Shown here piece after piece: positions 20,408 to 32,070 of a stretch of 33,545 bases of DNA (positions are counted from its first letter, which is position 1; the number at the start of each line of letters is the position of its first letter). Under the pieces are notes generated by a model that was not told the origin of the DNA, did not search any database, and saw only the letters and a list, made by a program, of their open reading frames with translations. Source of the stretch: Allomyces macrogynus ATCC 38327 (taxonomy: Eukaryota > Blastocladiomycota > Blastocladiomycetes > Blastocladiales > Blastocladiaceae); the NCBI GenBank assembly GCA_000151295.1, contig GG745383.1, positions 229,544 through 263,088 on the forward strand, read 5' to 3'. The position numbers and the translations under genes are program-made.

Positions 20408-23400
20408 TCACGACGGCGCCGCAGCTGCACCAACCTTATCCCCCGGTTCCGGCCGCCCCTTCCCCAGTCTCGCCCCCGCGGCGGCCGATCCCGACTCCGC
20501 CGACCTCTTCCTCGACACGCGCGCCGTTGGCGACGATCCGATCTCGCCCACGCGCTTACCCGCTGGCGTGGGTACTGGCGCCGTCTCATGAACGGCAGCC
20601 ACGGCCCCCGAGTCCTTGCGCCCGTTCAGGAAATACGTTTCGAGCATGCCTTTGCCCTTGATAAACACGGGTCCGCGCGCGGTCATGTCGTAGTACTCGC
20701 GCAAGTGCTCGTAGGCGGCTTGCGACGTGTGGATCAGGTTGTCGGGGCAGTTGGATTCCATGCGCGACGCCACGTTCACCGAGTCGCCCCAAATATCGTA
20801 CGTGTACTTGGACGACCCGATGACGCCGGCGACGACGGGGCCGCCTAGATGAGCATGGGTGGGACAAAAAGGGTGAGCGGCACTGGTGGCGAAAGAACGT
20901 TGGGAGCGGGGAACGGGAGCGGGGGCGTACAGTTGATGCCGATGCGCACGATCAGCGGGTTGCAATACATGTGCGCAAACACGCCTTCGTTGTAGCTGAA
21001 TATCGTGTCGCGAAACTCCATGGCAAACTCGGCCATGCGCACCGCGTGCGAGACCGCCGTTTCGGCCTGGCCGTCGCGCGTCATGGCCAGGTACTTCGTG
21101 CCTGTCGAGGAAGGAGGGGGAAGCGTTCGCGCGTCAGTCTCTGGTCACTCGGCCGGTCGGCGCGGTCCCGAGCGTACCAATGGTCTTGATCTTGATGACA
21201 TGGTGCGTCGTGCACACCTCGTCGATATCCGAAATCATCTCGTTCAGCAGCTGCAGCGCGAGCTGCGGGCTCAGCTCGAGCGCGTCGAGGTTCACGATAT
21301 ACCCAAACAGCACCGTCACGTCCTCGAACGCGTCGGCTATGCGCAGCGTCGGGTTCTGCCGCAACCGCTGCGCGACATCGAGCGGGAAAATATTGAGCAG
21401 CAACCGTTCCGTATCCGCCTGGAGCGACCGAATTTCGGCCACTTTCGCCTGCGCGTGCCGCTTCATTTGGAAGTTGCGCCGAATCTGCGTGTCCATCGAC
21501 GAGTTGGTCGTAATGAGCATGAGCAGCGAGACGATGATCACGAGGAACGCGGCGGTGATTTGGCCGCCGGGCATCGCGGGCGGCGTGCCGAGCATCGACG
21601 CGAGCCCAAGATAGTAGGCGCCGAGCGACAGGGGCACAAACAGGGCGGCCAGGGCCGTGAACCACCGCGTGCGCAGACCGATAAAGGCTGTTGTGCAGTA
21701 AATCATGAGCAGAATACTCGCGAGCTGCATCGACGGCCGCACCGACTTGACTTGCGTGAGCCGCACGAGGTCGCCCATGAGTGGCAGGAACAAAGTGAAG
21801 CAGGCCAGCGTGTTCGGGTGCCACTTGGCCCACCGCGACGCCTTGACCATCGAGTCGGTTGAGTCGAGTTGTTTGTCCACGTTCCATAGACCCGACGCGC
21901 CACCCCGCGACGCACCAATCCCACCAGCCCCACCCCCCGTGATCGCGACCACCTTCATTTGCCGGTTGTAGAGCGGCCACAGGACGAGCACCATCAACGT
22001 CATGATAATGACCGCGGTCAAGTCTCCAGCGAGCGACTTGATCGAGTAATCGAGCACGAGAATCGACGCAAAGATCGTGATCGTCTTGACACCGAGCGCG
22101 AGCGTCATGGCGCGCAGCATGTCGGTGCCGTAATACTCCATGTAGTTGTACTTGTAGGACCGTTCCACGTCACGTGCGCGGAACGAGCCCGTCCACGTCA
22201 TGTCGCGCGCGATTTCCTTGAACAATGCCTGCTGCGCGCGCACCGTCTCCTGCTGGTCATCTAAAGTTCCGGCATCGACGGCACCAAACGGGTCCAGCGG
22301 GTTGCCGCCTACTCCAGCGCCGCCAATCGACGCGCCGAGCACGAGCTCCAGTCCCGCCATGGCGCCGGTACCGCTGCTGCTGCCGCCGGACCCGGACTTG
22401 CCGCGCTCTCCCGTCTCCTTCGGGTCCGGCGCTGTCCCCGGGAACATTATCGGCGCGAGCGACGCACCCGCGAGATTGGCCGCGAGCATATCGGCCGACG
22501 TCGACCGCGCGTGCTTGATGGCGACATCCGGCGCGAGCGCACCGGCACTCGCGCTCGGCTGCGTGCACAGCGGCGAATTCCCGCCGCCGACGGCCGTCGT
22601 CTTGACCACGTCCTCGGCGGATGTCGCGAGCGGGTGCGCGACATTGGCGAGTTGCCCTTCGGTCGCTTTGGCATAATGGAACTTGGCGAGGTTATACGTC
22701 CTGATCGGTTCCCCCTCGTCCCCAGTCACGGGCGCGGCCTCGACAAACGTCATGTTCTCGCGCGTCTTGAGCAGCTGGTAACTCGCGTTCGACAAGTGCG
22801 GGATATTGACCGTGGCTGACTGTTCCATGAGCGACGCCAAGTCGACGTCGGCCGACCACACGTCGTACTTGAGTTTCAGCCACCCGATCACGCCGGCGCG
22901 GACCGAACCCGTGTGGATCCCGACACGCACTTGCAGCTTGTACTTGATTTTGCGCGCCGTGCGTGCGACCCCTTGGATGATTTCAATCGCGAGCATGCAG
23001 GACTTGTAGGCCCATTCCGCCGCCTCGGCCTGCGACTGGACCGGTTCGGGCACGCCGCCGCAGCAGTGGTAGCAGTCGCCAATCACCTTGATTTTCTCGA
23101 GTCCGAGCGCGTCCGAGACGGTATCGAACTCCGTGAATAAGTCGCTCAGCACCACCACCTAAGCGAGCGACCGAGCGACCGAGCCACTGCTGGTCAGTGC
23201 GAATCGCGGCAGTTGCGAAATCCAACTGGAAGCGCGAAGTGACGTACCAGTTTCTTGGCCGACACTTTACTCGAAAACGTCGTGAACCCAACCAAATCGG
23301 CAAACAGGATCGTGACATTATGCAGCTCCTTGTAGGAATTCGACGCGCCGCCAATCCCGGTCCCTCCACCCGCCGCGGCCGCGCGCGTCGAGACGCCGAC

Positions 23401-26400
23401 GTTGCGTTTCAAGTCGGAAATGATCTTGGACGGCAAGACCATGCGCAGGAGCGCCTCCGACTGGGCTTTCGCGAGCGTCAGTGCCGCCTGCTGTCGATAA
23501 ACGACACGCGTCTTGAGAAACGACCGCCGGTTGTGCATTTCCGAGACGCCGGCAAAGTAGAGGCCCACGGTATTTGCGGCCAGGTAGACGAGCGAGTTCG
23601 ATGCCCACGTCTTGAACGCGCACGAACCGAGCCCATCGATCAGGATTTGCAGCACCGTGAAGAGCATGCCGAGCCCCGTGCGGTACCCAAACGGCGCGCG
23701 CAGCATCCAGTAGACGAAACCGACGAGAATCAGGTGGTTCAGATGCAGCACATTGTCCCAAAACAGGCCCGGGGCCGTGCACATTTCGCGCAGCAGGTTG
23801 TTGTTGATGAGCAACAGGCCGAGCGCGAGTCCAATCAGGACGTTCGCAAACGCCAAGTCGGCCTCGCGCCGCGAATACCGCAACCAGATCCACGTGAAGA
23901 GCCCGACGGCGAGCCCGAGCGACGGCGACCAGATCATGTAGATGAGAAAGTGCGACTCGACCACGACCGACCAGATCAAGTTGGACAGGAACAGCGCCAT
24001 GACCTGTGCGAGCATCCACGAGAAGAGAGACTTGTTTTGCAGGTAGTAGAACATTTGGTACTGTTTTTCGAGGTCCGGGTAAAACTTGAGCGACGGGATC
24101 CCGAGCACCGCGGCCCATCGCGGCGACGGGACAAACACATTGGCGTCGTCGTCGGCACCGCTGTCGCGCACACGTACGGGGGCGGCGGCACCGCCATTGG
24201 CACCACCCGTCGGTCCGCCCAGCCCGAGTTCCGGGTGACTCGCGCCCGTCAAGTCGAACAGCGACGGAATCGACGGGAGCGACCCGGACCTCCGCGCACT
24301 GCTGTTGCCGAGTGGCTGCACCGGACCCAGTACGGGCGGCGACGGAATCGTCGGTGCGCTATCGCCGAGCACGGGTCCACTGGCGCCCGTGGGCGTACCC
24401 GTCTGCGTGGATCCCACCCCAGCCTCCCCGATCCCGCGCAAACTATTGCGCAGGCCCGATATCGACGTTGACCGGCGCACTTTCACGACCGACGATAGGC
24501 TCGCGCGTAGTTGGTGCAAGAGTCCGCTCGACCCGGGTGCCGAATTCCCACCACTGACGGCCGCACCAGTACTTCCCGTCGCGCTCGGCGTAGTCACGGG
24601 CACCGATGCGTGCCGCGGAATCGACGCGGAACTCGACCTCCGGCGCCCACCGTCATCCATGGCCGCGGCCAACTTGATATTCGGGTCGAGCACGGCGCGC
24701 GACAACGACTGCGAGAGAACCGGTCCAAGCATGAGCCTTGACGCGGCATGACGGACCGGCCGTTCCATGGTCTGTGTGCGCAAAAACGACTTGGACCGTG
24801 AGAGTGCGAGCTGTTCGTCGGCCTCGGGCGTATCGGCCAAGTCAGCCGCGGCCTTGATTTCGCGCGACGCGACGATGCGAGAACTCGAGGGCAGCGAGCA
24901 CGCTGAAGCTTTGGCCATCCCGCCGCTGAAATCGAGGTCGCCGGGCGCCGTCACGGGCCGCCGTGAGCCCCCAACGGTCGTGTCGGGTACCGGCGGGGTC
25001 GCGGTGCCGCTGCCGGGGGTTTCCGGGCGGCTCGGTGGGACAAATGGAATGTGGCCGTCACGGCCCGTGTCGGACCGAGACTGCGCAATCTTGGCTGCGG
25101 CCGCGGTCGTGGACGCTGGTGAGACGGGCGCGCCCGCCGGGTAGACGGCATGTCGCGTGCGGCGCACGACGGGTCGGAAATGGCGGAGCGCCGGGTCATC
25201 AAACGCGGTGCGCCGGCCAAACAGCGAGTTGACGACACCCGACAGTTCATTGGCGGGAGGCGGCGCGAGCGGGGTGGCGGTAGCGGTCACGGACGTGTGC
25301 GGTAAATCGGCTTCGAGAATCTGGTCGAGGTCGGCACCCGGCGCGGGAAGCATCGTGCCCGTCGACTGCGCCTCGGCCGTGGTTGTTCCGGCGCCGGAGG
25401 TACCGCCTTGGACGAGGTCGGTCGACCGCTGGCTCGCGGACCGCGACCGGATGCTGTTGCTACGCGACTGGAAACTGCCGGTCCGCGACCGCGCGCGCGG
25501 TGGAGCCGACGGGCCCGGGACGGACGCGCCGGTGGGTTTGCTGGGGTCGCCGAGGAGATCACCCGATCCGGACCGTGTCGCGTTGCGATCGCGCGCGTTG
25601 GCGGCTAAAGGCGTCGTGGACCGCGTTCCCGAGTTGGTGGAGGTCGAAGTTGGTGCGGCGAGTGCCGTGGTCAGGACGGTCGTGCCGAGCAACGGTGTGG
25701 TCCCCGTCGCATTAATCGCCTGGTCCGACGGGGTCACACCACCACCCGAGGACCCGCGCGCGAGGGACTTGAACTTGGCCTTGACCGACAATTGCACGAG
25801 CTTGGACATGACGCGCACGGGCAAGGGTGGCGCCGCGTCGCCCGTACTGCTGGCATCGCTCGACGCGGATACGACGCGCGCCGGTGAGACGAGTGCGTTG
25901 GCGGGTCTTGCATCGTGGTCGTCCCCGTCGGCAGTCGCGACGGGACTATCACAGAGATCCGACGCGGTCGAGACGAACGGTGCCAACGGCGAGGCCGCGC
26001 TCGGCGGCGGTGGCCCGCGCACGCCGTCGGGCGACTGCACGGGTACGTCGGCGCCGCGCGAGAGCAGCGACGGGACGAGTGGCGCGTGCGGGTGAACGTG
26101 GTACGGGTGGTGCGCGTGGTTGTGGTGCAGGCCCGGGTGCAGCGTGTGGTGCGCGTGCAGGCTGGTCGTGACGACAAGACGCGCGGGAGCCGGTGGCAGT
26201 GGGGCTGCCGAGGCTGTGCGAGAGGGTGCGCCGCTCACGTCGGCGACGGTCGAGGCGCCGTGCATGGCCGTGATCCGTGGTGGCGCTGGCGGGCGCGCGG
26301 CAGAGACGGCATCGTCAGAGGGCGATTGCGTCGGGTTGCTGGCCGCTCCTGCGGGGCCCGTCAGGGCTGCGACGGTCGCGGCAGTGGATCCAGGCGCGGT

Positions 26401-26481
26401 GCCGGCGGTGGGGTTGGGCGCGCGCGCGGCGGCGTTGGGCGGGTCCGGGACGCTAGCGGAGCGGCCGAGAGAGCGGTTCAT
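20408..26481 (-). CDS. Transmembrane class III adenylyl cyclase, animal-type TM6-C1-TM6-C2, 4 exons, 1940 aa
   Basis: Predicted to make cAMP from ATP at a membrane. Exons 26481-23248, 23158-21178, 21101-20931 and 20844-20408 sum to 1941 codons with stop. Introns are 89, 76 and 86 nt (GTACGT, GTACGC, GTACGC). Residues 1-800 are a low-complexity Ser/Pro/Ala/Thr-rich tail with a His-rich patch near 103-135. Six hydrophobic helices follow (about 821-979), then a transducer-like helix ending LLRMVLPSKI, then C1 with both metal-binding aspartates (FADLVGF Asp1062; IKVIGDCYH Asp1106) and the C1-type motif YDVWSADVDLASLM. A second six-helix set (about 1428-1605) and LLLNIFPLDV lead to C2. C2 lacks the metal aspartates (LFGYIVN) but has the ATP-selecting Lys1736 (KIKTIG) and Asp1812 (YDIWG), plus Asn1819 and Arg1823 (VNVASRM). 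This is the split active site of membrane adenylyl cyclases; a guanylyl cyclase would carry Glu at Lys1736. The first ATG of the long open frame was chosen as start. Confidence 0.93.
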
Positions 26482-26894
26482 GGTGGGAGGGAGGGTCGGT
26501 CTGCGTGGTCGTGCGTTTGGTGGTTGGTGGATCAGGCAGCAGCACGCCGGTCAGGCGTCGGCACACGCACAGCGCACGCCGGAGCGACGCAGCGCGACCA
26601 TGAGCGCCGGACGGCGGCGCCGATACAGTGCAGCAAGTCGCAGGCGCGTGCGGCAAGTTGTGCGCGGTGGGGGCCCCTCGGGAGCACGCGTTCGTGGTCG
26701 TCGATGACGTCGCAGTGGTCGGATTCGTTTTGCGTAGAGACGACTTCGATCAAAGGTGCGAGGCGCGCCGTGACTTGCACGCGACCGCGTTTTATTATGT
26801 TGCAAGGCAGAGCATGTTGTTCCCCGTGGAGCACGCGCGAACGCAAACGAAACGGCGCCGCGCAAAGCTCTGGCGCCGCGATCAGGTCATGGCC

Positions 26895-28640
26895 TTCAAC
26901 GGCAAGTCGGATCTGCTTCAGTGCTGATCACTGGATCGTGCTGCTCAGGTTCGATTCCTGAGCGACACCATAACAGTCTTCTCGATCAAGTCGTTGAGCA
27001 GAAAAAAAGAGAAGCACGCACGTTCTTTTGATTACAGTACTGTGTCATGATCCTCCGGAATGCTTGATTGAACTTTTGTTATTGCCGTGTGGAGACTGCC
27101 CACATATGACCAGGACACCATGGTTGCATTCTCACCCACGCCAAGTAAGGCTGTACGCGCCCAACTGTGCTGATCATGGCTCACGCTTCAACAAGACCCT
27201 TGATCGAACGATGTAGTTTTGTATGCGAAAGAATGACGAGATGGCTGTTCATGTTTGCGTGCCCAAGTCTTCCTCGCATCAGCTTTGCAAGAACCAGGCA
27301 TCTGACCACAATCTTGATCTGGTCACAGAGCGTGTTGATCCAGGTTCGATTCCTGGAAACCCAAAGCAATTAAATCTGAAGCGCCGGAACCCACATTTCC
27401 ACTCGCCCCATCAGCCCTCGCCTTTTTGGCATGTTGTTTCAGGACTTTCACGCGACATAAGCTTTTTTGTCAGCCAGTGTGTCTGAGTTTCCATGATATC
27501 GATTTGAGGTCATTGCAATTGCATATCATTGCAAGCCATGGCAAACTGCAGCAGACCATTGAGAACTGTTCCCATACCAAGCCCAAGTTACAAGCGATTT
27601 AAGGCATCAGCATCAAGATGGCCCTGCTTGAAAGTGCATGGATGTGTTAGTGCTGTTCAGGTTTGATCCCCAAGCAGCACCCTGATAATGATCCATGAAG
27701 TCAAGGAGGAAATGTCTTGTCCAAGGGGATTGGATGGATTGAGTGACTCGTTTTACATACTGCCCTGGTCAATATTTATCCCAGCCCAGAATGAATAATC
27801 GACATTGTGTTACTGCTGCGTGGAAACTGCTGACAAAGTTGCATTCTCAGCAGAAACTTGAGCACTTAGTTGGTCACATCCGAATTCAAAACGCCGACTG
27901 ATCCAGCTCTTGAAAGTGATGAGCTCACGAATCTGGTCATACTCAACCATGCTGATCCAACTGATCCAGGTTCGGTTCCTGGGAAAACCGTAACAACGTA
28001 TTGGTGGAGCTGACACACACATCTATCGATACTCTGACCCTCCACCACTGTTTTTGCGTCATGTCCTTCCTTGCCTTCTTGGCCACTCTTGTGCATCGTT
28101 GACTTTTCCGCGTTTTTGGCGGGCTATAAGGTTCGGTTCCATCTTGCAAACGCGAAACGAGACTGAACGTTTGCTGCAATGTGGACGAATTACGTGTGGT
28201 CCCAAACTCTGATAAAAATCAGCGAGTTTTTGCATTGAGCATGAACAGCATAAGAACGTACGATAGAAGCAACAAACCTCATCAAAACGGCATTCGAGCC
28301 AAACTTGGAGCCAAAATTGCAAGCGCTCTCAAACGTCATTCTTGTGGCCATGACCTGACACGTCTTCTCGTGAAACTCACACGAAGCAATTCTTGCAGCG
28401 CAAGTCCAGTATGGTTGGATCATTTGCCATACTTCCCGCCACATTGAGCCCAACCCCACTTGCTTTGGTAGTTGCAGCGAAATCGAACAACATTTGAGCT
28501 CCTGACCCGTCATTCCCATCTACAAAAGAATTGATTAGGAAATGCGCGATTCCAGGTCTTGCGGTGCGATCAGCATCAGTGGAGAGGCGAGAGGGATGCA
28601 AATGGCCTGGGTTCGATTCCCAGGACACACCATGATGATG
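26895..28640 (+). repeat. Cluster of diverged tRNA-derived (SINE-like) repeats
   Basis: At least five plus-strand hairpins of T-arm/B-box type occur: 26943-26963 (CTCAGGTTCGATTCCTGAG), 27340-27356 (CCAGGTTCGATTCCTGG), 27656-27674 (decayed), 27966-27982 (CCAGGTTCGGTTCCTGG) and 28606-28624 (CCTGGGTTCGATTCCCAGG). Three are followed by CACC or CACCA-like ends. Two copies also share upstream sequence: a head reading TTATTGCCGTGTGGAGACTGC near 27079 and TTACTGCTGCGTGGAAACTGC near 27810, then an identical GTTGCATTCTCA at 27123-27134 and 27838-27849. That shows real family membership, not chance B boxes. Full cloverleafs do not fold. Confidence 0.5.
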
Positions 28641-28657
28641 CCTGAGTGCAAAGAGAA

Positions 28658-28697
28658 GGAACTGACAATTCAAGGGAACTGACATTTCAAGGGAACG
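28658..28697. repeat. 17-bp tandem repeat, 2.3 copies
   Basis: GGAACTGACAATTCAAG at 28658-28674 and GGAACTGACATTTCAAG at 28675-28691, one mismatch, followed by GGAAC. It lies just after the last tRNA-like hairpin of the cluster. Confidence 0.9.
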
Positions 28698-29090
28698 GTG
28701 GGTGGGGCTATGGGAGATTTGGCTTCCCTGCCGTGCAGCAACGCTGGTGTGTTGACATTTTGTGATTGCATCAGTCTTCTCCTGTTGCCATTTCGTCCCG
28801 GCCGTGTTGGATGTCAATGCCATGACGGCCACGAAAGCTCGCCAAATCGACCTGGCTGCTGTTCTCGTTGTTCAGCAATGGCTTGTCAGAGCGACATTCA
28901 CGGCACGACGCTATGCAGCGATGCAGTTACGCGGGACGGATGCGGATGCTCCAGGGGGCACGACGTGATTCCTTCCTTACAAAAGCAGCAACCAGCACGT
29001 TCGCGAAAAGAAATATCGGCGGAAATAGATTACGGCAAACTAAATACAATCCAACCCCCTCCTCTTCCACGCCCACCCTACGCGACCAAC

Positions 29091-31508
29091 TTACGCAAAG
29101 TTCTCCACAACAACAGCCTTGCCGCCCAACGCGTCGCGGCGCACCATCTCGCCCATAACAAACGCCTCGGGCAACAGCTTCTGCACGTCCTTGACCTTGC
29201 TCTTGTCGACGACCAAGATCATGCCGACACCGCAGTTGAACGTGCGTAGCATCTCGGACGGCGCAATGTTGCCCGCCTGCTGCAACCACTTAAACACCGG
29301 CGGCAGCGTCCAGGCCTTGCCGTCAATCTTGACGCCGAGGTCCTTGGGCAGCACGCGCGGAATGTTCTCCGGGAACCCGCCGCCGGTGATGTGCGAGAGC
29401 CCCTTGACCAGACCCTGGCGCAGGACCGGGAGCAGCGGCTTGACGTAGATGCGCGTCGGCACGAGCAGCGCCTCGCCAATCGTCTTGAAGTTCTTATCGA
29501 ACGGGCACGGTGCGTCAAAGCCCAGCCCGTTCATCTTGAGCACGTGCCGCACGAGCGAGAACCCGTTCGAGTGCACGCCCGACGAGGCAACACCCAGAAT
29601 CACATCGCCCGGCTGCATCAAGTCCATGCGCGGCAAGACCTGGTCGCGGCGGACGGCGCCGACCGTGAAACCGGCCACATCGTAGTCGCCGTCAGCGTAC
29701 ATGGACGGCATTTCCGCCGTTTCGCCACCGACGAGCGCGCACCCGGCATCCGTGCACCCAGCCGCGATCCCCTTGACGACGGCGGCGGCCACGGGCACCT
29801 CGAGCTTGCCGCACGCGTAGTAGTCGAGGAAGAGCAGCGGCTCGGCGCCCTGGACCACCAGATCGTTCACGTTCATCGCGACCAGGTCGATCCCGACCGT
29901 GTCGTGAATCCCCGTGGCGAGCGCGATCTTGAGCTTGGTGCCGACGCCGTCGGTCGCCGAGACGAGCAGCGTGTCCTTGGCGTCGTAGCCTGCGGCCGCG
30001 AGGTCGAACAGCCCGCCGAACCCGCCAATGTCGGCGTCGGCGCCGGGGCGGCGCGTCGCCTTGACGCAGGGCTTGATCGTGTCGACAAGCAGGTTGCCGT
30101 TATCGATCGAGACGCCCGCGTCGGCGTAGGAGGTGGTCGGCTTGTTGGCGCGGTTCATCGCGCGGTGCGCAATGTCCGTGCGGTAGTGCATCTTGTCAAA
30201 CTTGATGGTCTTGATCCCGTCGTAGGCCGAGGCCACGGCCGCCTTCAAGTCGCTCGCGACCGCCGTCACCGTCAGCACGCGGCCGCCGGAAGTGACGAGC
30301 TTGCCGTTCTGCACGGCCGTGCCAGCATGGAACACGGTCGCGTTCTTGGGGACGGTACCGACCGTGATCGGGAGACCCTTGGCATAGGCGTCCGGGTACC
30401 CGCCCGACGCGGCAATCACCGTGCACGCCGCCTGATCCTTGGCAAACTCGACCTGGACCGAATCGAGCGCGCCGTTGCACGCGGCGAGCATCACGTCGGC
30501 CAAGTCCGAGGACAACAGCGGGAGCAGCACCTGCGTCTCCGGGTCGCCAAAGCGCACGTTGAACTCGAGCACTTTCGGGCCATTCTTCGTGACCATGATC
30601 CCGGCGTACAAGATGCCGACAAACGGGTGACCCTCACGACGAATGCCGTCAATCGTGCGCTGCAGGACCTGCTCCTGCACGGCAGCGAGAACAGCGGGCG
30701 TACCGACCGGCGCGGGCGCGTAGGCGCCCATCCCGCCCGTGTTCGGGCCCATGTCGTTATCGAGCGCGCGCTTATGATCCTGCGCGGGCGGCATGGCAAT
30801 CACCATGTGCCCGTCGGAGAAGGCCAGCACCGAGCACTCTTCCCCGTCGAGGTGCTCCTCGACAACCACCTCGTTGGCAGCATCGCCGAATGCGCGATCG
30901 ACCATCATCGTCTTCAAGCCGGCCAGCGCCTCGTCAGTGGTCGCGGGCAGGAGAACGCCCTTGCCCGCGGCCAGGCCCGAGGCCTTGAGCACGACGCGGT
31001 GCGGGACAGAACGCACGTAGGCGACGGCCTGGTCGTAGTCGGTGAACGTGCGGTACTCGGCGGTCGGAATCGCGTGGCGCGCCATAAAGTCCTTGGAGAA
31101 GGCCTTGGAGCCCTCGAGTTGCGCGGCGTAGGCCGACGGGCCGAAGCAGGGGATACCGGCTAGCACAATCGTCATCCCGTCAGTCGTCGTTCTCGATCAC
31201 AGCGTCGCGGAGGGCACGGAATCGTGGGGCGTACCCTTCTTGAACCGGTCCGCGGCACCAATCACGAGCGGCGCCTCCGGGCCGGGCACAACGAGCGCGA
31301 CATTCTTGGTCTGCGCGAATTGAACGAGCGCGTCGAGGTCGGTATCTTTGATGTTCACGTTCTCGACCTTGTTCAGCGTGGCCGTGCCGCCGTTACCGGG
31401 TGCAACGTATACGCGCGCGACCTTGGCGGACTGCGCGAGCTTCCAGGCGAGCGCGTGCTCGCGGCCGCCGCCGCCAATGACGAGGACCGAGATCGGGGCC
31501 GACGACAT
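29091..31508 (-). CDS. ADE5,7: Bifunctional GAR synthetase / AIR synthetase (ADE5,7 type), 2 exons, 780 aa
   Basis: Cytosolic enzyme of de novo purine synthesis: phosphoribosylglycinamide synthetase (GARS, ATP-grasp) and phosphoribosylaminoimidazole synthetase (AIRS). Exon 1 31508-31235, exon 2 31159-29091. The 75-nt intron has GTACGC, CTGAC and CTAG, and the exons total 781 codons. The N-terminus has the nucleotide-binding start [17 protein letters not shown]. The junction rebuilds [20 protein letters not shown], and [12 protein letters not shown] follows as in the family. GARS covers about residues 1-425. AIRS starts near 432 ([14 protein letters not shown]) and includes [10 protein letters not shown] and [11 protein letters not shown]. 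Length matches the fungal two-domain enzyme of nearly 800 aa. There is no GART domain, unlike the animal trifunctional protein. A long antisense open frame over it is a composition artefact. Confidence 0.96.
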
Positions 31509-32070
31509 CGTGGTTGAAGGTGGTGGGTTGGGATGGTGGAGAGAGAAGCGGCGAGAGCACCGTGATCAGAACAGAACGAAATGAAAAAGCCGTGGGTCGC
31601 GCGTGGGCCCACCTGCAAGAGGCAATGGCCGACATGACCCGAAAACGAACATGGATAACTGCCCGACCTGCTCCGTGCGAGGGAAATGGCAGAAAAATCA
31701 CGTTTGGAGACCATACCGCATCCACCGCACTCCACCGCAACTTCGTTTCTGATCAGTGATCATCGTCAAGTTGCTTCGTGCACTCCTCAAACCTCAACCC
31801 TCGTCATGCTATCGGTCGCCGTCCTCCTCAATGATCGCGCCAGAACGCGCCCACGCATCCTGCGCGCCAGTGCCGCGCGCGCGAGTATGTCTCCACCTCC
31901 TCATTGCGGGCGTTTTGATCACGGCAATGGACCTGCCATCGATCAGAACCTGTGCTCGAAAACACTCTGCGCAGGCGCTTCCTGTCCTTGGATCCACGAC
32001 CTGACCTCCGCCATCAATCACGCCAAGAATCAAGCAAAATCACGACCCAAACTTCATTCTCCACCCCATC
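31509..32070. other. Intergenic: ADE5,7 promoter and YTM1 3' side
   Basis: Two minus-strand genes flank it in tandem, so it must hold the ADE5,7 promoter and the YTM1 3' end. No gene is supportable. No TATA box is evident. I see no Bas1/Gcn4-like TGACTC site I would trust. Confidence 0.5.

Larger units (their letters stand above)
26482..29090. other. Gene-free, lower-GC island between cyclase and ADE5,7
   Basis: The left few hundred bases are the leader and promoter of the cyclase gene (minus). I see only a weak TAATAAAA-like site near 26790-26797. The right end is the ADE5,7 3' side. In between no frame exceeds about 150 codons or shows a domain. The stretch carries a cluster of diverged tRNA-derived repeats (26895-28640) and a 17-bp tandem repeat at 28658-28697. 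Base composition is visibly poorer in GC than the flanking genes. Confidence 0.6.

Noticed and set aside
23197..24471. 424-codon plus-strand open frame antisense to the cyclase
   Set aside because: Composition shadow: extremely Arg/Asp/Glu/His-rich, no domain, and lies over conserved cyclase transmembrane and C1 coding sequence.
25157..26961. 312- and 348-codon plus-strand frames over the cyclase 5' half
   Set aside because: Low-complexity Arg/Gly/Val-rich translations with no domain. The minus frame runs unbroken into recognisable membrane and catalytic domains.
26895..28640. Functional tRNA genes at each GGTTCGATTCC site
   Set aside because: I could not fold acceptor, D and anticodon arms consistently around any of them, and shared flanking sequence points to repeats instead.
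26895..28700. CRISPR-like array
   Set aside because: The repeats are irregularly spaced, diverged tRNA-type hairpins in a eukaryotic genome. There are no constant repeats with uniform spacers and no cas genes.
29391..31163. 590-codon plus-strand open frame antisense to ADE5,7
   Set aside because: Arg/Val/His-rich shadow frame created by the GC-rich third positions of the real gene. ADE5,7 on the other strand is unmistakable and no domain is seen in the antisense product.
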